From assembly GCF_000972845.2 (NCBI RefSeq), contig NC_040022.1:18840713-18904712 (forward strand): a stretch of DNA of 64,000 bases, in the 5' to 3' direction. Origin of the DNA: Larimichthys crocea. Taxonomy: Eukaryota > Chordata > Actinopteri > Sciaenidae. The notes beneath the pieces are model-generated. The model was not told the origin of the DNA, ran no database searches, and worked only from the letters and a program-made list of their open reading frames with translations. This document shows positions 12,750 to 22,745 of this stretch, piece by piece. Both the position numbers and the translations under genes were made by a program. Position 1 is the stretch's first letter; each line of letters starts with the position of its first letter.

Positions 12750-13546
12750 CAACACTTTACACTGTGTTTATATGCAAATATTGTTGTTGTCTTGCGGGTC
12801 TGAAAGGGGCCGAGACTCTGTGATATAATTAATGTGATGAATGAATGTTAATAACCGTTAGAGGAATTGCCTGTCCCAAGACAGTGATGGCAAATGGAAG
12901 GAATGACTTCCTGTAGCCTTGAAGCTAAAAGTGTTTCAATGTTTGACTTATTGTCTGTGATGTTTAAACTTAATCAACAATAACTGTTTTATTTTTTCTT
13001 TGACAACATGGGAGCAGCAGAAACAGACTGCTAACATACCTCATAAAGTTAGCAAAGAATTTCGGTGAATCTAAGACCAGTATTTACTTTCTTTCATTTT
13101 TTGTCTTATGAACTGGAAAAAATATTAAATTTAGAACATAATTTGAAAACATGAAACAACCTAATCACCTTGTTATTTTCGTCTGACTCTGTTATGCTGA
13201 GGCGCTATTTTCCCCATCTCGACTTCTCTCATTATTCTATTTGTCAGAGACGGGAACAGCTTGAAAAATGTACCAGATATATTTGATTATACACTTTGTT
13301 CATAAACAAAAATAGACGTTTCAGGCAGACATTTCTGCTGTCTGTCTGTAAGACATGAATGGTTAGTAACAAGACGGAGCCAGAACATTGAATGTCAGCT
13401 TCATGATGTTCAGATGACCCAGTTTATGAACAACAGTTTATGACCTAAATGTTGAAAATGTGAACACTGTTATCACAGCATCAGCTGCTATTACCTCTTT
13501 GTGCCTTATTATTTATGAGCCTAAAAGTCTTTCATGTAATATCTGA

Positions 13547-13591
<45 letters not shown>

Positions 13592-14180
13592 TCTGACTAA
13601 CCCAGATTGTCACAGAATCAATAATGACAATAATGACACATACAAAAGAAAACTTGTTGATCAGACTCTTAGTGTATCTGTGTCAATGGACACGATAAGT
13701 TGGGAGGACACATAAGGATCCCATTCTGCTGTTAGATAACAGAACTTCTGGTGACATAACATCAATTTTCTCTTTAATTGGGTCATATGCAGGAAAGTGT
13801 TATGTCTGTATATAAAACCAGTTACTAAAGCTAGTAATCTACTCTTCAGGGTCAGTAGGTAAGGTTTTAAAGGAAAGTGTGTCAGAAGTATCTGCAGTTG
13901 AATGAGACATGAACATTAAGGCAGCAATTATGAACTATGTCAACAAAATAAGACATCAGTATTGGTAATTAAATGCTAATTTCCTTACATAGCATTCTGA
14001 AAAATACATATGTATTATTATTGCATGTTATCATGTATCCAGTATCTGCAATGATCAAACATTACATCTATGAATGGACACAACACGACTGTGATCTGAA
14101 TGAGAATAACATGTTTTGGTTGAAAAAAATAGATCGTGTTTTTGGTCCTGCATAAAAATCGCGATGTGCTTCCAATAAAA
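12750..14180. other. Intergenic with a TG microsatellite
   Basis: No gene is visible. A (TG)n run occupies 13548-13588. The frames at 13515-13715 and 13973-14155 are a by-product of that repeat and a chance frame respectively. Confidence 0.5.
13548..13588. repeat. (TG)n microsatellite
   Basis: Uninterrupted TG dinucleotides, about 20 units, in intergenic DNA. Confidence 0.97.
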
Positions 14181-14183
14181 ACA

Positions 14184-14400
14184 TGTTTACTCCATGTCAA
14201 GTATCTTTAAGAAGGAAGGCTCGGCTGGCTCAGGACTGGAACATGTTCGAGCCACAATGTCCTGAAAAACACTGACCCGAGAGTGAAAATAAACGGTCTG
14301 CTCTTCAGGCTTTGAACTTCACCCTACTCGTGGTACTGAATAATATTTGCATCAGAGTAAATACAAAACAGCTACGTTTTTTTAATCCAAACACACTGTA
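14184..14400 (+). repeat. Direct duplication of about 215 bp, copy 1
   Basis: Near-identical in sequence and order to 14727-14940, with scattered substitutions. Both copies contain 'acatgt(t)cgagccacaat', the shared phrase aaaaacactgaccc, and 'cttcaccctact'. The copies are 543 bp apart start to start and point the same way. The intervening 14401-14726 looks unrelated. Confidence 0.85.
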
Positions 14401-14726
14401 AAGGGTTGACTCTATGATGACTCCACACAGAGCTGATCCCTCACAGTAATACATGAAACAAACACAAATGTCATATTTTCATTGTGTTTTCTGCTTTGTG
14501 TTTCACTGGTTGAGGTCTTTTAATTATGTCATTGTTGCACCTTCTTCTGGTTTTCCGAACGGAGAATTAGCACCACCTACTGCTGAGCCATCTCCTAATA
14601 TTCACGCGATGGTAGATGAATGGAAACGAACATTTTCTTTTGTAGAATTATGTATTTCTGTTCAAATTTACAATATGTTGTGTTTTTTTGTTTTTCTTCG
14701 TGCATAAAACTCCCTCTGCTAATGAA

Positions 14727-14940
14727 TGTTTACCCCATGTCAAGTACCTTCAAGAAGGAAGGCTCGAGTGGTTCAGGACTGGAACATGTTTGAGCCACAA
14801 TGTCCTGAAAAACACTGACCCAAGAGTGAAAATAGACTTTCTGCTCTTCAGGCTCTGAACTTCACCCTACTTGTGGTACTGAATAATATGTGCATCAGAG
14901 TAAATACAAAACAGCTATGTTTTTAATCCACACAATGTAA
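14727..14940 (+). repeat. Direct duplication of about 215 bp, copy 2
   Basis: Partner of 14184-14400. This could be two insertions of one short repeat, or a tandem duplication of about 540 bp in which one spacer has been replaced. No open frame is conserved between the two copies, so it is not coding. Confidence 0.85.
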
Positions 14941-14944
14941 TGTT

Positions 14945-16600
14945 GATAGTCTGTGATGTTGATTGCTTCTCTCTTCTAAACCTTATATCCACATTAAAAA
15001 TGTGGGTGGGAAAAAAAGCAGAATTATTCTCTGTTTTTACAAATTATGTTAAAATTCGCAATGTACTAGGATGGAAATATGTTCGTAATGTTTATTTGTT
15101 GCTATTTGATTCATCTTGAGGACAAGATCTTCGAAGACTCAACTTTTACGTGCTTTTTGTGTTTGTAATTATTTGTATTTATTGTTTGTATTATGAATCA
15201 ACGCACTTTGATGCCGTAAACATTTTTTGTATTGCAGACAAAAAATCTTTACGGTTACTGGATCTTTGTCTTCACAGATTCCATTTAATCCAGGCTGCTG
15301 CACGGCACATTTTCAAGCGGATTCACAGTAGGAAGTTCGTTTTTCCCTGTTAGGCCTACAAGACAGAGCAGAAGATTGGCTCATTATTTCAGGCTGAAGT
15401 GACCTGGCGTTGATACTCAGAGCTGTGTGTCGGACAAAGCAACCAGTTTTAAAGGGCAGTATTGTTCAGCTGCCGGTAGAGGAAGCTAACTCAGACAGCT
15501 TCAATGAGCTATCTACCTTTTCATCTGCTGGCTGATTTTCTCTTTCCTGGGGCAATTCCTGTGAACTCTCTGAGAAATCATCCATTAGCAGAGTTTACTG
15601 TTAGCTGGCTCTCTGTCCAGTCTAAATATAGATTTTTTTTTATTCTATACACAATGGATTTCTCAACTCTCAGGCTATATATAGCCATAATTATCTTTGC
15701 TTGGTCATGCCAAGACAGAACTTTTAATGGTTCCACAATTCTCTCTGTTAAGGAAAATATTGAAGATAATTAAATAAGTAAATAAAGATGTAAATATGGG
15801 ACAACTAAAGTTACTATTATATTGCATTAAATGTTTGGATGAAATGTAATGAATAATAAATGTTTTTGTGCTGTTTTGTGTTGGGTTTTTATTTTTATTT
15901 TATTAGTGTTACTATTATGCTGTTTTTAGTTTTTTATAGTGTTCTGAGTTTCTGCTGTTTTGTCTCTTTTTATTTGGTATTTTGTAAACTCATGTAAAAA
16001 CCCTGGAAACCTTTTAAAGGAGCCTGAATTATATTTCAAGAATGTTAAAAAAAACATTGTAATATGAGGTCTAATATAATCAACAGAACATGAAGAACTG
16101 TTTAGTTCTTTGAGACAGTCTCCATAAGTCCCCATGGTAAAATGCTCATCTTCGCAGCACGAATAAACATGTTTACAGCCTGGTACAAAAAAAACATTTT
16201 TGTCTCTCTTGAAGAAAGGAGTTGGACTGGTAAGTGCTGAAAGTATGTGAGTATATTCCAGCTATCAGTTGTATTCTACTATGAAATAGATTAGCATAGC
16301 CCTCATTGATCCGCCACTGATCAGAAAACAAGCATTTTTTTTGTTGTTGTTTGCTTTTCATATTGGTTCATAAACAAATGATCCTGCAGTCACGTTGTAA
16401 CCAGCTGTTATTACTGTTATGAGAGTTTGCTTGACATTTTTGAGGACAGTGAAGGTTTATTACATGTCTAACTATAAACAATCCTAAAGTGTCGCATCCA
16501 GGGTGAGAGGAGGTTAAATGGAAATGTGGCCAGAAATTACACATGGTGGGAAGAAAATGTGAGTAAATAAGTAACAGTTCAGAAACATATCTTAAGTTAT
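14945..16600. other. Intergenic with a repeat fragment
   Basis: No gene is visible. A family B fragment lies at about 16110-16210, with 'tccataagtccccatggtaa' and 'aaacatgtttacagcctggt'. The frames at 15150-15353 and 15504-15773 are unrecognised and probably chance. Confidence 0.5.
16110..16210 (+). repeat. Dispersed repeat family B, left-hand fragment
   Basis: Matches the left part of family B (compare about 22000-22070, 25975-26035 and 47575-47645). It shares the 'ctccataag-cccat' and 'acatgtttacagcctgg' blocks in the same order and spacing. The rest of the element is missing or too decayed to see. Confidence 0.7.
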
Positions 16601-16769
16601 TGTTTATTCAGTTTTACCACTAAAAAGCTGATTTCCTGTTTTCAAGGCCTTTAAAGAAAGGTGCTGCGTGTTATATTGTACTTTGGTACAAGCTGAAATG
16701 AAGTAACTCAACAGAGAGTCAGCAGAGAATAATCTGGTGTGCTGCTGCCACAGCCAGGATGAAACCAGA

Positions 16770-17400
16770 CTATATCTTATCATTCGCTCTGCTGAGAAAG
16801 TCACCAGCTGCAATCTGCCCTCCTTCCCGGACCTGTATGCCTCCAGCATCCTGTGGCGAGCTGAAAAGATTGCGGCTGACCTCTTCAATGCTGGACACAA
16901 GCGTTGCCTCCAGCAAGAGACTGCAGTCCATCAAGGCCAAAGCATTTCTGCCCAACTGAACCTGGCCTCATCAACAGAGCCCCGAACACCCACTGATACT
17001 GACTCCCATCCCGCCCCATGGACACTACATGTTACTTTAATGCGATGTGTTTTTTTTTATCTGCACATCTATAAACCCTCCAAATCTAACCTGACGTGAA
17101 GTTCTTTTAGCTTTTCTGTATTTTATGTTATTTCTTATTCTACTACACTAGCTTTTTTCACAGTACGTATTTTGATCTCTAGTTTACATTAATTATTCTC
17201 GACTTTCTCACTCAGAGCACAGAAATGGTCCAGTTCACCAAAGCAAAGTCCTTATATGTGAAAAGCTGTCATCATCGTTGTCCTGTACATCCCTGCCTCT
17301 GCAAACCCACCATCTGCCTGCAGCACCATACACACCGTCATCTTCACCCCCTTCTGTATTTCTGATTCTGATTTTGCAAATAAATTTCTTTCTGATTCAG
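16770..17400 (+). mobile_element. Decayed LINE 3' end (reverse transcriptase tail plus 3' UTR)
   Basis: The translated stretch IRSAEKVTSCNLPSFPDLYA, followed by WRAEKIAADLFNAGHK, is the usual ending of fish LINE reverse-transcriptase proteins. After about 16900 the frame shifts, and the closing motif (KRLQSIKAKAFLPN) appears in a different frame, ending in a stop near 16957. A non-coding segment follows to about 17400, ending in a short repetitive 'ctgattctgattttg' tail that may be the element's terminal microsatellite. At least one frameshift and severe 5' truncation make this a dead copy. It resembles but is not the same copy type as 3098-3500. Confidence 0.75.
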
Positions 17401-17559
17401 ATGTGTGTTTGTTTCTCCTGCTGACACTCAAAACAAAAAATAATATTTCTCCAGCCTTGACTGACTAGTTACATTTGTTGAAGCACTGTACTTATTTTGC
17501 CTAATTAAACTGAGCTTCTCTCTCGCTGTTTTGTTTGACCAGTATATCATCCTATTGAT

Positions 17560-17700
17560 TTTAAGGGGATTTGTACTTGAATATACTACTTTTACTTTTA
17601 GTGGTACTTTCAGCTCTGTTACATTTATTTAGTCAACTTAGCAGGTTAATAATATGTATACAAACCATCAGCTCTTAAATATGACATATATGTACCTTCA
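17560..17700. repeat. Dispersed repeat family C fragment ('acttttacttttagtgg' type)
   Basis: The phrase 'tacttgaatatactacttttacttttagtgg' type of composition, with T/ACTT-rich blocks, resembles a family I also see at about 22440-22745, 52150-52490 and 63812-63960. Decay is heavy, and the assignment rests on shared short phrases only. Confidence 0.45.
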
Positions 17701-18079
17701 TTTAACATAGCATGATGTATATCCAAAGTTGATGTTTTTGTATTTTTCAGAAAAAAATGAAGAAGTTCAAATCTTATTTCATGGGTTCAAAAAAATCAAT
17801 CTATTGGCTTGCTGATGTTTTGAAGTCATTTAACTAAAGGACCTGACTACAGTCCAGATCTGCTCATTTGGGTCATTTTGGAATTCACCGGCAAACAACC
17901 TGTTTAATGAATTATTTGTTTATTATTTTAGTGATCACTGACCCGAGTCATGAGACTAAACTTAGCTTATATTAAGGGAAAGTACTCATCCTCACTTTAG
18001 GGGATTTTCTGTCCCTGTGAGTACGTCTGGTTCTCTTCACAAGCATTGAAATATATGAACACACAAACAATGCCACACA

Positions 18080-18080
<1 letters not shown>

Positions 18081-18112
<32 letters not shown>
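18081..18112. repeat. (AC)n microsatellite upstream of the RGS promoter
   Basis: Sixteen AC units, ending about 180 bp before the TATA box of the RGS gene. Confidence 0.97.
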
Positions 18113-18116
<4 letters not shown>

Positions 18117-18254
18117 ACTGAGCATAAAGACATTTAAGAGTCGTGAACTAATTCAGTCACTGCAATGATCACACATGTTGTTCAGAAGTGAGGAAGTCGT
18201 CTGGAGGAAATTCATTGTGGAGGAGTCTCCTCATCCTCCCACACATCTTGTTTC

Positions 18255-18300
18255 ATTGGCTGAGAGGTGTGATGTCACTGAGTGGCCTACCCTATAAAGA
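18255..18300 (+). promoter_or_regulatory. Putative core and proximal promoter of the RGS gene
   Basis: Three elements are spaced as expected for a TATA promoter. An inverted CCAAT box (ATTGG) lies at 18255-18259. A CRE-like octamer TGATGTCA, one base from the palindromic TGACGTCA, lies at 18270-18277. TATAAAGA lies at 18293-18300. Transcription would start near 18325, giving a 5' UTR of about 105 nt before the ATG at 18430. A cAMP/CREB-responsive element would fit a gene that dampens G-protein signalling, but that link is inference. Confidence 0.7.
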
Positions 18301-18429
18301 GTCACTCTGCCACACAGAAGGCAGACCAGCTGAGACTCACTCATAGGAAACAAGCAGCTCTGTGAGACACCACAGACAACTGTCAAAACCTTTGGAAATA
18401 TCCACCAGCGAGTAGAAAAACATCTCATC

Positions 18430-19402
18430 ATGTGCCGAGGACTGGACTCACTGCCTGTAACCTGCCTGGAGAGGTGAGATCCACAAAGGTTTTCTTACTG
18501 TTTTCCTTTTTTTGTGGGAACAGTAATTATTGTTGTACTTTTAAAAAAGTCTTTTTTTTAACAACTTTTCATTCTTTATCTTTGCAGGGCAAAGGAGCTG
18601 AAAGCTTTGTTTGGAAGTTTACTACAAAAATCAGATCACAGCATCACAGGCAAAGAAAAGAAAAATGACAAACTGAAGTAAGACATACATTCAAGTTCTC
18701 TTGTTGAGCATGTCAGTCAAATTAAAGTGGACCACGGTAGTTTTTAGAACTTTTCCTAATGATGTTCATCTGTTTTCCTGCAGATTAAACGTCGATGAGC
18801 CTTTGAGGTGGGAGGAGTCGTTCGACAAACTGTTGTCAAGTCAAAGTAAGTGCAATCCTCCAGGTCACTCTTGATGCAAATGTTTTCATCATTCCAGGTT
18901 TTTGGAGATGACTACCAGATGTTAACTTTCTCCTTTCTCTCCTGTTTCCAGATGGGCTGTGCCTGTTCAGAGCGTTCCTGGTCTCAGAGTTCAGCGAGGA
19001 AAACATTGCCTTCTACTTGGCCTGTCAGGACTACCAGGCAACTAAACCCTCAAAACAGGCCACCAAAGCCAAGAAAATTTACGACGAGTTCATCGGCTGT
19101 GATGCACCACGAGAGGTAAATATCAAATAAGCTGAACAGAAAATTTAGGATGCTCACTCTGCCGGCTTATCTTATTTTGCTGTGAAGTGCAAATAATCAC
19201 CTGTCCACCTTTTCTTTCGCTACAGGTAAATCTTGACCATGTGACCAAAGCCATCACAAAGGAGAACATGGAACACCCCAGACAGTCCTGTTTCGACCTG
19301 GCACAGGCCAAAATCTACACCCTGATGGAGAAAGACTGCTACCCTCGCTTCCTTAAATCCTCTATGTACCTGGAGGTCAGCAGAAAGGCCAAGACAGGCT
19401 AA
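18430..19402 (+). CDS. R4-subfamily regulator of G-protein signalling (RGS4/RGS5-like), 5 exons
   Basis: Exons are 18430-18473, 18588-18677, 18784-18845, 18952-19115 and 19226-19402. All have GT-AG borders and phase is kept, giving 178 aa. The family accelerates GTP hydrolysis by Gi/Gq alpha subunits at the inner plasma membrane. The N-terminus [20 protein letters not shown] is the R4 amphipathic helix, with Cys2 (a known N-degron position in RGS4/5/16) and Cys12 (a palmitoylation site in relatives). The RGS domain spans about residues 57-173, with the FSEEN motif at 79-83, Asn134 and the LMEKD motif at 153-157. Two changes are odd: Tyr87 where relatives have Trp (FYLAC instead of FWxxC), and Cys158 where they have Ser (DCY instead of DSY). 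Neighbours nos1ap, ddr2 and hsd17b7 point to the RGS4/RGS5 locus, but I cannot choose between these or exclude another R4 paralogue, so I give no symbol. Confidence 0.93.
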
Positions 19403-19960
19403 GAAACTTCATCAAAAACTGTCCTGCACGCAGCAGATGTGATGTGATCACTCCTCAAAAGGGACATAAGCTTACTGACGCACAGCGGAGGCTGGAAAGG
19501 TTCACACGGATCAAATACCTCAGTCCAAAAAAGTTTGGTGCCAGATTGTGGAGTTATTTTGGAGACCGACGGAGGTTGCGCACAGATCAGAGTCGGAGCT
19601 GCAAGTTGAAGTACACATGAAGCTGTGAGAAGAGACTGAGACAGACTGAGCTGTCTGCCTCTGAAAGAGACACCTGTACTGTACATATAGGGCTGCATGC
19701 ACGGCAGCCGCAGTGGCATCTATTATAAAAATGCAGAGAGATTTAAAGAAGTCGCTTTCACACAACAAAACTACCACTGTGAGAGACTGTAGCACTAGTG
19801 TTTATTTATTTATTATTTATTTAAAGATATTTTATTCTAATTTTTATTATGTGAATGTTTGCTGTGCAACTGGTTGGTGAAAACTGGTTTGATATTTGTT
19901 TTTTATCTGAAGTACTGTATGTAAAAATAAGTATATTGAATAAAAAAATACCAATTTCCA
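19403..19960 (+). promoter_or_regulatory. RGS gene 3' UTR with AU-rich element and poly(A) signal
   Basis: After the stop codon the UTR runs to a canonical AATAAA at 19939-19944. At about 19800-19825 there are overlapping ATTTA pentamers in a T/A-only stretch, the form of class II AU-rich elements that shorten mRNA half-life. This fits the rapid, transient expression known for R4 RGS genes. The minus-strand frames here (19399-19719 and 19520-19795) are shadows. Confidence 0.75.
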
Positions 19961-21974
19961 GAGAGAAAGGGTTACTGTTTTGTTCCATGGAAACCTTTAG
20001 AGAAGGTGAATGTGGTTACTGATGTCAGGAAAAATGTAGGAGACGACTTGCTCATGTTCACTGTTATAGTTGCTCGCTACTCGTGGCCTCATTGGTTCCA
20101 CTTCACAAGTGGGTGACTGGATGACTCCTTTTCTCTGGGGTTAGAGGTAATGGAAGATATGAGTTATACGTGTGTGTACAGTGTGACTGACTATGTGTTA
20201 ATGTGTGTCAGTTTTTGTAATTTCATTAATCCAATAATCTGCTTTTGGCCCATAGAAAGAGACTAAAAGCTGAGGTTAATTTGCCCTTTGTTCGGTTTTT
20301 ACAGGATTACTTCAATAATCATGAGAGAGGAAACTAGTTTGGCCACCCATCCACAGTAACAAACAGGAGACATGAGTCAAACAGGTCACAATACACAAAA
20401 AGATGTACAATAACTACCAAAGGAACCAACAGCATAGGTGTAGCTCAGGAACCTGCCTAGAAACCAAATAAATACATATAAACAGATTTTGTCTTTGTGC
20501 TAAGTTAGGCTAATCGAATCCTAATTGTAGCTACATATTTAGTGTACAGGTGAGGGTCCCCAAAACTATTCCTTTAGGTTGTGAACTACTGTTTGTGTGT
20601 GTGTCTAAAAAGTCATCTTTCCAGGAAGCATTTGAGTGTGATGTACTGTCGCCATGGAGACAGCAGCCGCCTACTGATCACCTCCACAAGGCACATTTGT
20701 TTACTACTGTATAGCAGCCCGTGAGTCACAGCAGCCTCTTCTCCTTTGTGTAAAACAGCCCCTTCCTCCTATTCTCCTGCCGTCCATTATCGCCACCTCC
20801 TCACCACCCTCCACCTCCTACTACAAACGCCGACTCTTGCTCAAACACTCTGCCGCTAAAGGGGCGAGGGCAAAGTCATTAACACCACTCACACACTTGT
20901 GGAAGATGGCACTGCCTATCTCTCCACTCCATCCCCCTTTCTTTCTCTCCCTGTCCTCTTTACCCAGAAGTGGTGTGTAATGAGGCCTCTTCTGAACTTG
21001 ATTGAAGAGACATTGATTTGTTTTTTTTGCTTCAGCAAATAGTGACAGATGGACCTGACTTTTAATTGTCACTTACTTGTTACCATACCAGCTGATGTGA
21101 CTGTTTTTATGTGTTTTTTGTGCAAGTTCCCTCAAGCTGTAAAATGTCCGAATTTATGTAAGAAAGGAGCATGCAGAGACCTGATCAGGTGTGGCTGCAT
21201 GTGGGCGGACAGGCAGAACTTGTAACTGATGACATCGTTTTATCAGGAGAGTGTAGTGTGGAATTCTTTGAACCTCTTGAGATAAATGAAAACACAAATA
21301 ACACAAATAATCACAGAAAAACAGAGTGACCAAAAAAGCTATCAGGATTGAGATAAATGGTTTATTTATTTTGCCGGGAGGAAAGCCGGTTTGCAGCTTG
21401 GATCAGCATAAACCTGTTAAGGATTAAAGTAAAAACTTCTGGCTGGATAATTTCTGCTCTGATCAAATCGGCCTTACAGGGAGGACAATGAGTCTTTCTT
21501 TGTCATGTGTAACTGTATGCAGATGGGTGGACGAAAGAACTTTGAAATAAATACATTTAAGCTGAATCATATCGTAATTAACGCCAGTCACAGGGAGCCA
21601 GCTCATTTCCTGCTGTTATTCACTTTTTTTACAGCAATAGTTACTTAATGAGATAATATACGAGCGACAGTGTCATACAATCAAGTGAATGGTGTTTCTG
21701 TCATTCCCACCCTGAGATCTGTGATGTAACTTTGTGCGTACAGTCACCCATGAGAAGTGCGTAAACTTTAAGTCACACCTTACCAACTATTTCACTGGTT
21801 TTGGTGAAACTGCATATTTTAGGGAGAAAATGTTTTCAGATTTTTTGTCTGATGTCCTCCTGCTGCTCCGATTCAGCTTTCAATTACATACACGCTTACA
21901 TAAGTTTTTTGATGGACAGTAAACTGCTGTGAACTATAACTGCTGTTAGTCAATGTGAGCTCAGTTTGTTAGCC

Positions 21975-22325
21975 AGTCTGCCCCCAGAAGTGAGTCATTC
22001 TCCATAAGCCCCCATATTTAAATGTCCAACTTCAAAGCAGAAATAAACATGTTACAGCCTGGTTCAGACAATGGTTTTGGGGGGGTTAATTTTTTTTTAC
22101 TCATCCGTTCATATGATGTTAAGGCTTGAAGGTAAGTGCCATTACAGATGGCTTATTAGAGCACCCAGGCATCTTTCAGCCCGCCTCAGGTCCGCCGATG
22201 ATCTACGCCTTTGCCGATATTTAAGCAGTATGTCCAACATGCAACAGCATTGCACATGTTGGCTTCAAAACAGCACTTCGGAAACTTGTGGGTGACATCA
22301 CTCAGGCTCTGTCCATTCTTTATTC
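21975..22325 (+). repeat. Dispersed repeat family B, near-complete copy
   Basis: Shared blocks occur in order: 'ctccataagcccccat', 'aaatgtccaactt', 'aaataaacatg-ttacagcctgg', 'ttaaggcttgaagg', 'cccaggcatc-ttcagc', and an end containing 'gggtgacatcactcaggctc'. The order matches the copy at 25920-26290. No open frame is shared, so it is a non-autonomous element of unknown class. Confidence 0.75.
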
Positions 22326-22439
22326 TGCCATTGGGCTGCCCGTAAAAGACGAGCGTGACCATGCAAGAAGCTGCTCGACAAGAGCAAATCTGGTACTGAC
22401 TTTTCTTCCTTGATGACACCTACGTGAAATTAAAGACTG

Positions 22440-22745
22440 AAGAACAGACACCAAGCTTTTTACTGTTGGACTTGTAAGTAATTTTAATTAGCATCAAATA
22501 CATTTACTGTATGGAGTGTATTAAGCGTGATATATAAAATAATATTTTGTATTAATAATAAGAATTGGCAAAGTAACATGTAACTAGCTCTCAAATGTCA
22601 ATGTAGTGGAGTAATATCTACAATATTTGCCTTCAAACTGTAGCGAAGCAGAAATATTCAAAGCATAATTGTAGCATAAATTGTAAAAAACTGCACAAGT
22701 ACAGTACTTAAGTACAGTACAGTACTGTACTTAAGTACAGCCCAA
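22440..22745. repeat. Dispersed repeat family C with internal palindromes
   Basis: It contains 'tgtagtggagtaatatct' and ends in a cluster of GTAC/CTTAAG phrases. One perfect 16-bp palindrome, ctgtacttaagtacag, lies at 22725-22740, and a related motif just precedes it. I recall this as a frequent fish repeat whose usual form ends in 'acttaagtac'. The limits are approximate. Confidence 0.6.
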
